A stretch of 64,000 bases of DNA, taken from positions 1 to 64,000 of the forward strand of contig JAPTJF010000048.1 of the NCBI GenBank assembly GCA_029339195.1. Reading direction: 5' to 3'. The notes below the pieces were generated by a model. The model did not search any database. It saw only the letters and a list, made by a program, of their open reading frames with translations, and was not told the origin of the DNA. The stretch is from Micractinium sp. NFX-FRZ (Eukaryota > Chlorophyta > Trebouxiophyceae > Chlorellales > Chlorellaceae). This document shows positions 30,001 to 40,940 of this stretch, in pieces. The translations under genes were made by a program, and so were the position numbers. The stretch's first letter is position 1. Every line of letters begins with the position of its first letter.

Positions 30001-33000
30001 GCAGGTGGCGGAGGATGAGACTCTCATGGCGGCGCTCAGAATGGAGGAGGAGTGAGCGGGGGGATGATGAGGGGGGCAGGGTGCTGGAGAGTTGGCGGGA
30101 AGGGCGAAGGTCTGGTGGGGGGGTAGGGTTGGGGGTGGCAGAGGGTGCAACCCTCATGGCGGCGCTCAAGATGGAGGAGGAGTGAGCAGGGGTGGGCGGG
30201 TCGATGGAAAGGATGATGAGAGGAGTGGGTGCTGGGGAGTTGGGGGCTTAGGGTCCAGGTCTTGGGTTAGGCTCGAGGGTCTCATGGAGGCACGGAGCAT
30301 TGAGGAGCTGTGAGGTGGCGCCAGCAGGGCCACGCTGAGCTGGCGTGCACCTTGATTTGCATGCGGGGAGGCTCCAGTTCTTTCAACCCTCCCCAAAGGC
30401 CCTCTCTCTCGGCTCTTGCCGACCAGCTGCCACCCCCTTGCTGTCGCCCACCCTGGCCTGTGTGCCCCCCCTCCTCTGCCTGGGCTTTGTGGTGTGCCCC
30501 GTCCTGCCTCGACCTGACTCGTGTGTGCGCCCTTCCTCTGTTGTTGCAGGGAGCGCAAGGCTCTGCGTAAAAAGATGGGTCTGGACGACGACGATGAGGA
30601 GGAGCAGGAGGACCCAGGTGTGTTTGCAGAAGCACCCAGCGTGTCATGGTGTGTTGGCGAGCGAGGTGGTCTGTACACGATACGAGATGAGAGGCGGGGC
30701 AGGTGGACCCGGTGTGTCATGTTGCAGTGTTACCCTATTCAAGGAGTATTAGATGAAACTGGGTTTGACTGGAGTGTGTGGTTGGGCAGATGGCTGGATA
30801 GAGATGCACCGGTGGGGAGGGCTGTCTGTCCCTGCCTGCCTCACATACCCCCGCCCGCCCGCTCACCCCACCCGCAGTGCTGGGGGAGTGCGCGTATGGC
30901 AGCCAGTGCTCGCGCGACCCGGAGGATCACCGGGTGAAGGGTGAGTGGCGGAGGGTTGCCTGGTGAGGGTGCCTGTTCTTTGTTTTTGTTATTTGTTTTT
31001 TTTTTTCACTTTGACTTTGTTGTGCCATGCCAGCTGGGACTGCCCCTGCTGCACCTGGCACCCCCAATGCTCTTACACCCAGAGGGCCGCTGGATTAAGA
31101 GTGAGCCCGCCTGCCGCCTGCTGCAGCCCGCCGGCATGCCTTTTTTTTATTCCAAGCCCTGCCCAGGCCGGCCTGCCACCCTGTCCCCTGGCCCCTTTTT
31201 ATCCCGCACAACACACAACTGCAAGTGCCGCTGCTGACCGCCCTGACTACCTGCTAACATTTGTCCCTAAACCCTAAACCCTAAACCCTCTGGTCCCCTC
31301 CCTTCCTCCCCTCCTCCCAATCATCAACAGCCTCCCACGCGGACCGCTACGAGTTCCGCTGCTCCGCCGGCCACCGCATCTTCTACCACCAGTCCTGCTG
31401 GCGCAAGGCCACAGGTGGGCGGGGTGGGGTGGGGTGGGGCAAGTTGTGTGCTGGGAATGCTCATGTGGCCAGTTCGCTTCCTACGCCACCAGCCCTGCTG
31501 GCGCAAGGCCACAGGTGGGTGAAGGAGGGAGGGGCTGGGAATGCCCGTTGCAGCCAGTGCGCTTTCTGCGCCACCACCTGTGCTGGCACGAGACCACAGG
31601 TGGGCGGGGTGGGGTGAGTCAGTTGGAAGGCGGGCGGGGGTAGGAATGCTCGTTCAGCCGATGCACCACCGGCGCCACCGGTCACGTCGGTGCGCAACTA
31701 CAGGTGTGCGTGCGGGCATGCGGGCGCGGCACCTAGGCGCAAGGCGTTCACTCGACGCAGGCCGGCGGCACACTCACGCATCACCTGCGTGCCGATGCCT
31801 GCCCTTGAACACAGGGCAGCCTACCGCTGCACACTGCCGACTCATAACATCGAGCTCCCATGTGCTGTGGCCCCTTCACCAACTGTGCTTTCACTCTGCG
31901 CCCGTACCCTGCGCCCGTGCCTGTCCCTTCACCCCTCGGTTTTTCCTGCCCTCCCCGCCCCCTGCAGTGCGCATGGTGGACGCCAAAGGAGAGGAGCAGC
32001 TGGTGGTGGGGAAAGACTACAAGTGGCCCAAGAAGGTGAGTTTTCCGACCCTGAGTTGAGTATGTAGCTTGGCGGCATTTGGTGCATGGGGGCGGCTTGA
32101 AGTGGCCCGAGAAGGTGCGCCGAATGATGCCATTGACATATGGTTATCGAGCGTGTAGGCTTGTGGCAGGCAGCTGATGGGGGGAGGGGCACCCGAAAGC
32201 AGGCGCAAGAAACCTGGCTGTTCCTGCGCACCCCGCGGTCTCAGGACCATCTCAACCCCCGTCCGTCCGGCCGCTGCCTGCCTGGCCCTGCGTTGCACAG
32301 CAAAGGGCACGGAGCGCAGCCTTCCAGCACCACACCACCCTGCAGGCGCCTGTGGAACTTGCATTGTATCCCCTCATGCTCATTCTGTGCATCCCCTCCT
32401 CTCCCGGTGCAGAGCGAGCGCAAGGGGTGTGTGGACCCCACCCACCCTCCCTTTTCGCCCTACAGTCATTGTTCGCCCAAAGAACATGCATCGTCTGTTG
32501 ACCTTTAATAAACTGCCATCCACCCCCGTGCAGAGCGAGCGCAAGAAGTGTGTGGACCCCGCCTGCGAGGGTGTGGTGACCTTTGTGGAGGGGCCAAACA
32601 AGTACTCCATCTTGGCAGACATTTCGGAGGAGGTCAAGGTGCGCTTGGACTGGGTCTTGTTGTTCCTATGCCCTTCTTGGATGGCGTACAAGTGGGAGTC
32701 TTTGCTGTGGGTGATGTGCGCACACGTGCACCCCCTGCCCTCTGTTATCTGCTCCCCTGAAGGGCAGGGCGCGGGTGGGGAGGCGGAGGAGGCAGTGCTG
32801 CATTTAATCTTCATGCTGACGCGAGCATGGCCCTGCCCTATGCGTGTGTGCGCACCTTGTTCGACCCCCCGCAGAAGGAGCAGGGGGGTGGCGAGGAGGC
32901 GGCGGAGGAGGAGCCTGAGTGGGAGCGGTACCAGCGGGAGAAGAAGAAGGAGAAGCGGTTTGGCTTCAAGAAGGGCAAGGGGAAGAAGGCGGCTGAAGAA

Positions 33001-36000
33001 GAGGAGGAGGTGAGCTGGGTAGCAAGAGGTGCAGGGAGGGAGGGAGGGAGGAGGACAAGAAGAGAGGCTGCTCTGCTTTTACAAGAGAAGGGACGCTTGT
33101 TTTAGGGTGCAGGGGTGCGGGATGTGGCAGGTGGACGGTGCACAGGGGCGCAGGGAAGGAGGGTTGAAGAAGGCGGACATAGGTTTCTATCCACTCCTGC
33201 GCCGGACAATGGCTGCATCAGGCGCAGTTCCTGAGATGCAAGCACACGTGACGCTTTGTGCAATGCACCCGCCCCTTGACGCGCGCCGCCTCAAGCCCCT
33301 GCCCACCCTCCTCTCCGCACGCAGGAGCCCTTCGCGCCGCAAACCGGCGGCAAGGCGGCCCGCCCCCAGCAGCAGCAGCAGCAGCAACAGCTTGAGGAGC
33401 AAGCGGCGCAGCAGGAAGCTGGGGCATTCAGCTCAGCACAGCCCTCAGCAGCGGCAGCAGAAGAGGAGGTTGAGGAGCCGTCCGCCCCCACACCGGCGCT
33501 CCCGGATGACCGGCTGCTGCAGGTGGGCCCGGCGCCTGGCTGGCTCTGTTTCCCAAACTTGCTTGCGCGCCACGCTGGCGTCGGTGCTCCCTGTTGCTCC
33601 CAGCACCACCCTGCCTTGCCTTCTGTGCCTTGCAAAAGCTCAGCGCTGACAAGGAATGCAAACTGCCCCACAACTTTGACCCCCTGCACTGGCCTGCCCT
33701 GCCTTGCACTGTTCACCACCGTTCAGGCGCTGACAGCAGCAAATCGAACGCTCTCACAACAAAGCATTCAATTGAGAGTCCCCACTCCTGTTGCCGCTTG
33801 CAGTCACTGAAGCGGAGCAGCGGCGGTGCCAACCTGCTGGTCAACCTAGATCCCACTGCAGCCCTGCAAGTAGCTCTATCAAGTTGAACCATCTCTCTGT
33901 TGTGCCGCCTGCAGGCGCTGAAGCGGAACAGCAGCGACGACGACTTGCTCGGTATGGCGCGCAGGCCCAAGGACAAGGGGAAGGCGGCGGTGAGGGAGGC
34001 GGAGATAGTTTACGAGGACAAGGTGAGGCCTGGTGCTGCAAACAGTCAATGAATCATTCAAAGCAATTGCTGCAGAGGTGCTTCACAGATCATGCCACAC
34101 ACAGGAGGTCGGGGGTGGTGTGTGGGGGACAACAAGGAGAGGGGTCACTGTTTGGTGCTGCTTGGTGAGCATGTACTGCATGGTACCATGGTACACGCAG
34201 TACCATGCAGTACCGGCAGGCAGGGGGTTGGTGGAGGGGTGGGTGAGATGGCGCTCATGGCTGTGCCAGCAGGGAGGAAGGTGGGGGAGGCAGGGGTACT
34301 GCAGGGTACAGCGACCCACGCGACAGCTGGGTGACGGCTCCCTACCTGCCTTTCAGACGCATACTTGTGCTGTGCTTTCCACATGCCCCTGTTTCCATGC
34401 CGTGTTGTTGCAGCCCGACCGCAAGAAGAAGAGCAAGGGGGTGAAGATGCTGCTGGGTGCGGGCCTCAGCGTGGCGGAGCAGCGCCGCCAGCAGCACCAG
34501 CAGGCGCAGGTGCGGGCGTGGGACTGCGCTGTGGAATTCTTGAGCTGGCAAAACTATTGGGCGGGTGGCACGCGGCGCGGGGGAGGCCGAACAGCGTCCT
34601 GGCAGCGCCACCTGTTGCCATGCGGGATCTGCGACGCTTGTTGTGAGCTTGGTCTGTGCAAGCACCCCGCTCCTGCCTGTCTTGTAGCTTCACTCCACCG
34701 CTGGGCTTGTTCTGTGCATGAACCCCTTTCCTGCCTGTCTTGTGGGGATGCCCTCACAAGCATTCGGTGGGCTGCCCTCCACCCGATGGATGCATGCTGC
34801 AGGCGGCAGAGCAAGAGCAGGAGCGCGGGACGCGGCGGCGCCCTCGGGTGAGTGCTGCGCCCCACGCCATGCTGCCCCTGCATGCACGCGCGACCCCCTG
34901 CCAGCCGTGCACTGCCCTCCCCCGCCGTGCTCCACTGGCGCTCCACACCCCCCCAGGGCCTGCTGCACGAAACACATGGCAGTGCCATCCAGTGCTTCGC
35001 TCTGCCTCCCACCCTTCCAATCGTGTATTTCCCTTCTCTTTGTCTCTTTGCCCCCAACAATCTACATATATGTGCAATCTATCTGTCGGTGCAGGACCTG
35101 GGCGTGAATGTGATCGACTTCCCTGACCTGGAAGAAGCGCAGCTGCTGGGCAAGGTGGGGCTGGGGTCCCGGGTTGCTGTGAGACAGGGTGCGTTGCAAG
35201 CCGGGGGTGCGGGGTTGGCGAACACGGGGCTGGGAGGCGCAGCTGCTGGGCAGCGTGGGTCCACGGGCTGCTGTGAGCGGGAAGGTGTACTGTTGGTAAA
35301 GCGAGGGGGGGCGCAGGGGGGCGCAGGCCCACGTGAGGCTGGGAGGCGCTGCGCCAGGCTGCTCAGATGCAGTGCATCCATTTGAGGGGTACTCGCCGGC
35401 GCCGCGCCCCGAGACGCGCTCAACGCTTGCACCGATTGGTGCTCGCCCGCCGCAAGAGCCGTGGGACAGCTGTGCTGTCAGTCTTTACCACCAACACCCA
35501 CAGGCTTGCCACACTTGCTTGCCACGTGCGCAGGAGAAGCGGTGGGACGACTCGGACCGTGCGGCACGCGAGCGCCAGGTGGCCGCCCTGCTGAGCGCGC
35601 TGCGGTCCTTCAAGTCTGGTGGGTGCTGCCCGCTCTTTCTCTGCCATGCACTGTTGACTGTAAAGTGCTCATGACGTGGTCAGCTGCTCCGCCCTGGCCA
35701 GAGGTATGACCTGGGTCCAGCTGGCAGTGCAACCAAAGGCACCCTCCTCCTTGGGGAGCCCGATGCCGGCACCTTCTCCGCCCTGCCGGTTGCCACAGTG
35801 GGCAGAAAGCTTGGGTGGCGTCACTGCACAGCACACATGCGTCACCGGTGTGTTTCCCCCTCCTGCTGTGCAGATGACGTGGCCAACTGCCCCGCCCTGC
35901 TGGTGGAGAACATTGATTACCGGCGCGTCACAGAGGACGAGGGCATCCGCCCCGAGATGTACCTGCGGTGCGAAAGCGGCAGCAAACTTGCGTGGTGCCT

Positions 36001-39000
36001 TCTCTGTGCTTGATTGCTTGCTTGCTAGAGGGATCTCAGAGGGGGAGGGAGCCCGGCCCGAGATGTACCTGCGGTGCGTACAACCAGCAGATGTGTGTTG
36101 CTTTGCCAAGAGATGTGGTGTCCGTGTTTGTGCTTGCTGGCTTTTTAGAGGATAGGAGGGGCGGCGGGCATCAGACCCGAGATGTACCTGCGGTGTGCAC
36201 AAAAGGAGGCTGTGTGTGATGTGTTAAGTGTCCTCTTGTGCTTGTTGTTTGGAGGATGGCAGAGGCGAAGGGCATGAGGCCTAAGGTGTACCATCGGTGG
36301 GCACACTGGTGCCCGCCCCCTGTCAGTGTTGTTTGCCTGTGTTCAGCGGATCACAGGCAGATGAGGGCATGTGGCCCGAGGTGGGGGGTTGGGGGTGCTT
36401 GCAGGTGAATCTCTGCCGGCCACGGCGCCACACACCTTGGCAGCCACTGCGCATTCCGCTAGTGTATGTGCGTTTCCCCTTGCCTGGCACGTCCACCTGT
36501 GTTTAGTCAAGGCACTCGGAAGTGGCCTTGCATGCACCTCTGCCCCTACCAACCCCGTTCCACCTCAGCTGTCCACCTTCTTGCGCAGGCCCGCATTTGC
36601 CCAGTACGGCACGTGAAGGCGCTCCGCATGCACTCTGTCCGTGCACTCTTGCACATTCATAACATTGCGCCTCCCTCTGTTTGCAGGTCTATATTTGCCG
36701 ACTACGGGCATGTGAAGCAGGTGCTCATGTACCAGGATTGCAAGGCGGCGCTTGTCTCCTACTCAACCACCGCTCAAGCCTTCAAGGTGGGCCTGGGGGG
36801 CAAGGGTGCTGGCGCTTGCCTGGGGGCCGGTGACTGGCAGGCACACAAGGTGGGCTGGGTTGTCCATAGGGCCGGCTGCTCCTATGCAGCAGGAGGGGTT
36901 GGTATTCATGCCAGTGCTCGCGCAGCAGGAGGGGTTGGTATTCATGCCAGTGCTCGTGCAACTCCCCACACCTCTCCACAGGCCTACATGCTGCTCAACA
37001 ACAAGGTCCTCCTCGGCTCCAAGCTCACCGTGCTCATGCTCAAGCGCCTGCCCAAGGACACAGGCAAGCGACTGCACAGCGCAGCATGCACAGCATGTCA
37101 GGGGCATGGCATGCACACGTGGCGGGGGTGGGCGGGGGTGGCGGGTGGGTGTACCCGGGAGGCGGGTGCAGGGTTGAAGGGACACGCAATGGCCAGCAGA
37201 TGCGGGTCGAGCTGCTCTGTCTGGCGGACAGCGGCGGCACCAGATAGGGGCTTTGGAGGTTTACCAACCGTTGTAAGCAGTCCACCGTCCCTTGCCCCTT
37301 GTACTCGTGCAGAGGTGGACGGCGTGGTGCAGCAGCTGCTGGCCGAGGCGGAGCGGCGGGAGGCGGAGGGAGACGAGTGGGCATATGACTTCAACGAGGA
37401 CCACAGCGTGCCCAGCATGCCGCCCAACGTGCCCAGCAGCACCGGGATGCGCGCCCCGCTGTACACTTCCGGGGCTGCCAGCAGCAGCAGCGGCAGCAGC
37501 CTGCGTGCCCCCGCCAGCCAGAGCATCAGCATCCCGGGTGCTCCCGCCACGGGGCCTTCGGTAGCTGGGCCCCGCAGCAGCTTTGTCGACAGCCTGGGTG
37601 ACACGTGGCCCGCAGCTGGCACCAGCGCAGGCGGCGCCAGCAACGGGTCATTTGGCTCCACTCCCGGCGGCCCTGGCGGCCTGCGGGTGGGGGCAGCTGA
37701 GTTCAGGCCAGGAGGCGCTCCCGGGACGGCGGCGGCGGGCGCGGCGGCAGGCGCTGCTCTGGCAGCAGCAACGGGGGGCGGACAGGCTGCGCAGGCTGGG
37801 GAGGAGCTCACCTCTAGGTACCTCTCTGCCCAGCTCATCCAAGCGGACGAATCGGTAAGCTAGACACCATGGCTGGCTTTACTTCAGTGTTGATTGTAGT
37901 CCGCCGCAACTGCTGCCACAGGCACCGTGGCCTGCCCCTGTATCCCCTGCCTTGCTCGAAAAGGGGTGTGCTTGCTTGGCAGAACCTGGCCGGCGGGCCC
38001 CGCTGGCGGGGCTGCATCGATGCGCTGGCATAGATATGCACTGTCCTGGCCGCCGGTGACTGCGTACTTGTGTCATATGTTTTTTCTCATTCGTTGTGCC
38101 TCCCCTGCAGACCTACCAGGCGTTCCTGGATAGGGGGCAGGAGCAGTTCGGGCTGCCACCTGCTTGCCTGGACCGGCCGGGACTGGTGGTCGGACGTGAG
38201 TGCTGCCGCCCGCTGATGCTGCCCCGCCTTGATGGGTTCCGCAACCTCTGCCTCAACTCACACAACTCAAAACACACAGCTCAGCTTGCCCAGCTGCTCA
38301 CCGCTGCTCAGTCGAACAGCAAATCCAGTGTGTCAGCTGTGTGTGCTCTCTCCATGGGGGCCAGCTCCGACCAACGCCACCGAGTTGGCTCAAAGCCGCC
38401 CCGCCCCACCCTCCCCTGCAGCCAACATGGCCCTGCTGATGTACAATGCCCAGCTGAAGTGCCTGTACGGCGTGTGGAGCGCCCATTCCAAGGTGCGTGG
38501 GGCGTGCCAAGGTTGGCCGGGGGATGCCGTGCGGCTCTGCCGGCTGCCTGGGACCGTGCCTGTATGGCGTGTGGAGCGCCAGCCTCAAGGGGGTGGATGG
38601 CTGGTGGACGTGAAGTGCCTGCTGCGAGCCTGTACTGCCTCTGGTGCCCTGTAGTGCTTGTGGCGCCCGTGGTGCTGCAGCAAGGTGGCCGTGCAGCCCA
38701 GGCAGGCAGGGGTGCCGGTTTTCTTCCCTTTTCATCGGTGGGCTTGTCGGCTCCCTGCCCACATCCCCAGCCTGCAGCAGACAATCCAGCTCCTGGGTGG
38801 AGGGGTTGCTGTGCTCCTTGCCATCCTGCCCATCATCATCCGCTTGCACGCGCGCACCAAACCCTGCCATTCCGTGCCCCGGTGCAGCAATTCGTGCCGG
38901 ACCAGGGAGAGGTGATTGTGTTCCAGCAGCAGCGCATCATGCCGCCGCTGCCGCTGGAGCACGTGTCGGGCCTGCTGCAACAGGAGCCCAACCCCATGGG

Positions 39001-40940
39001 CATCATGCAAGTCAAGGTCCCTCAGAAGGTACCCGCCATCAACGTAAGCACCGGCCAGCCATGTGTGCCCTGAGCGACTTGCTGTTGTGTACATGCTGCA
39101 CGCCATGCGTGAACCCCTCCCATTCCTCCCTCCCTCCCCCACGGTTCTTGCCCCGCCCCCCGCCCCGCACCCGCCGACGGCTGTGTGCACATGACTGTGC
39201 CGTGCCCACGTGGCCATGCTGAAGGGTTGTATGTGATATCCCTGTGCCTGCAGGTGAGGAGCGTCATGCAAGCCTTCCTGGCTCACGAGCGCGCGGAAGC
39301 GGCAAGGCAGGCGGCCGCATCGGCGGTCGACATGGCGCGGCGTGCGGCCGCGGCGGCCACCGCCCCGCGCGTCCCTTCCCCGCCCCCACCCCCGCCGGCG
39401 GCTCCCCGGCAGCAGCAGGAGCAGCAGCAGCCGCAGGATGACTGGTGGGCGGCCCAGGAGCGGCTGCGACGGGAGCAGGAGGAGAGGGATGCTGAGCTGG
39501 CACGGAAGCTGCAGGAGCAGCTGCTGGCTGAGGCACAGCTGGAGGAGCAGCGGCGCATAGAGGAGGACCGCACTCTGGCCGCAGCGCTGCGAGACAGCGG
39601 CGGCACGCGGGGCGGCGTCGCAGCAGCGCCGCCCGTGCCCCCGTCCGGCGGCTGGGCGGCCGCAGCGGCGGCGCGTCCGCCAGCCCCAGGCGGCGGCCCG
39701 GCCATGGGAGGCATCTTCTCCTCCCTCTTCCCAGGCCAGCGCCAGGCGGGCGCCGCAGGGGCACCCGCAACAGCGGCAGCTCCTGGCGCCAATGGCGCCC
39801 GCGCCCCCTCGCCCGGGGCCAGCAGGGCGCCGTACCGCCCGCCGTCTGTGGGAGGCTACCGCCCCCCCTCCATGGGAGCAGCAGCTCCACCAGCAGCAGC
39901 ACCGGCAGCCGCAGCAGCTCCCTACCGACCGCCCGTGGGCGCACCAGCCGCGCCGCCGGCCGTCGCCGCCGCCGCCCCGCCAGCAGCAGCAGCAGCAGCA
40001 GCGCCGGCGGCGGACCCGCAAGCGCCCGCACCCGCCGCGCCTGCCGCAGCCTCGGCATCGGATGCGGCAGCGGCAGCAGCAGCGGGGCCTGCAGCAGCAG
40101 GTCCGCCCCCGCCCCTCAAGGACCCCTGCATTCAGTGCCGGCAGCGGGAGTCTGTTCACATTTGGATCCCATGCGGCCACAGGGGCCACTGCCCAGGTGG
40201 GGCCAGCAGTGGAGGGCAGGGTGGGGTGGGGCAGGGGCGGCTGCTTGGCTCGCTGGGCAGGGGGCGGTGGATGGGGCAGGTGTAGGCTGCCTGGTTGGCA
40301 CTGCGTGGGGGAAGAGGCGTTCTGGGCTGCACTCACGCCTGGAGACTACATGGGTGCCCCTGCGGTTAGCGGGGGCATTGCTGTGATGAGGCAGATGAGG
40401 GAGGGCAGGGGCCGGCGGGGCGGACGAGGAGGCGGCAAGGGCGGTCTGAAGAGGCGTGCACGGCCTGCTGCTGCCCGTGCACTCCTGGCGCCTTTGCTGC
40501 CAGATGTCAAACTCTGGACCCAGCGCACGCACGCACGCAGCATTGCCTCCCTCCCTTGAAACCAATATCAAGCACCCTGCCTCTCACCCTGCCGTGCATT
40601 CCAGTCACACCCGCCCACCTACCCACCCAGCCACCTACCTACCTCCTCTAAACACCTCCTCTCTGCCTCTCCCTCCCTCCCGCCCCCCGCCCGGCAGAGT
40701 GCCTGTCCGATGCTGTGCCGCTCCCCGAGAAGCTGACACGCTTCCCACAGTGCCTGGCGTGCGGCACCAAGGCGCAATACTACATCAGGTGGGGGCGCGG
40801 GCGGGCGGGTGGGGGGCAAGGCGCTCGCCACGTAACCTGGCCTTTTCGTGTTTCATGATAACAGCAGGTGCAGTTGCGCAGCAGCTGAACCAGCGGCCGA
40901 ATGCCGCAAGCAGAGAGTACTACATCCGGGTGGTGGCTGA
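27041..40940 (+). CDS. Large PBZ-like / RRM / RING protein, predicted E3 ubiquitin ligase
   Basis: About 27 exons spread over 14 kb join in phase. The N-terminal third (27041 to about 30050) is acidic and Gln/Ala-rich (DDEPPGFVSSGEDDDGAGDD). Next, CAYGSQCSRDPEDHRVKASH (exons ending 30940 and beginning about 31329) has the PBZ spacing C-x5-C-x6-H-x5-H. It runs into another Cys/His-rich segment (CSAGHRIFYHQSCW, CVDPAC) that resembles the one in TTC3/DZIP3-type ligases. An RRM follows (about 35874-37062: ALLVENIDYRRV, SIFADYGHVKQVLMY, KAALVSYSTTAQAFKAY). The C-terminal part is proline- and alanine-rich, ending in a C3HC4 RING (CIQC, CGHRGHCPEC, CLAC; 40130-40790). PBZ fingers bind poly(ADP-ribose), RRMs bind RNA and RINGs recruit E2 enzymes, so a nuclear ligase is the best guess. 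Several introns carry copied exon edges. It could in principle be two genes, but no internal break was seen. A TGTAA lies at 41735-41739. Confidence 0.78.
31265..31289 (-). repeat. Interstitial telomere repeat (CCCTAAA x3) inside the PBZ-splitting intron
   Basis: Three consecutive CCTAAAC units lie in the intron that separates the first three zinc ligands of the PBZ-like finger from its last histidine. The unit is the same plant/Chlorella telomere type as at 6233, but it reads on the opposite strand. Confidence 0.92.
31375..31610 (+). repeat. Three tandem copies of a donor-side exon edge in the PBZ/RRM/RING gene
   Basis: The exon end that encodes YHQSCWRKAT, with its GTGGG donor, is followed in the intron by a close copy (about 31478-31520, ALLA in place of YHQS in another frame) and a weaker one (about 31562-31610). 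Each keeps a CCACAGGTGGG junction. Confidence 0.88.
35935..36300 (+). repeat. Four tandem copies of an RRM exon end and donor
   Basis: The exon end RPEMYLR with its GGTGCG donor (35946-35973) recurs at about 36055-36080, 36175-36200 and, degraded, 36277-36300. Spacing is about 105-120 bp. Confidence 0.88.
36887..36958 (+). repeat. 36-bp tandem duplication in an RRM intron
   Basis: Two nearly perfect copies (containing GGGGTTGGTATTCATGCCAG) lie between two RRM exons. The unit does not match either exon. Confidence 0.85.

Noticed and set aside
30878..30945. CAYGSQCSRDPEDH as a CCCH RNA-binding finger
   Set aside because: A CCCH finger needs a third Cys and then His three residues later; here the third ligand is His with PBZ spacing.
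38732..40336. Long minus-strand frame of 534 codons
   Set aside because: It is the reverse of Ala/Pro-rich coding sequence of the PBZ/RRM/RING gene and consists largely of Cys, Arg and Gly.
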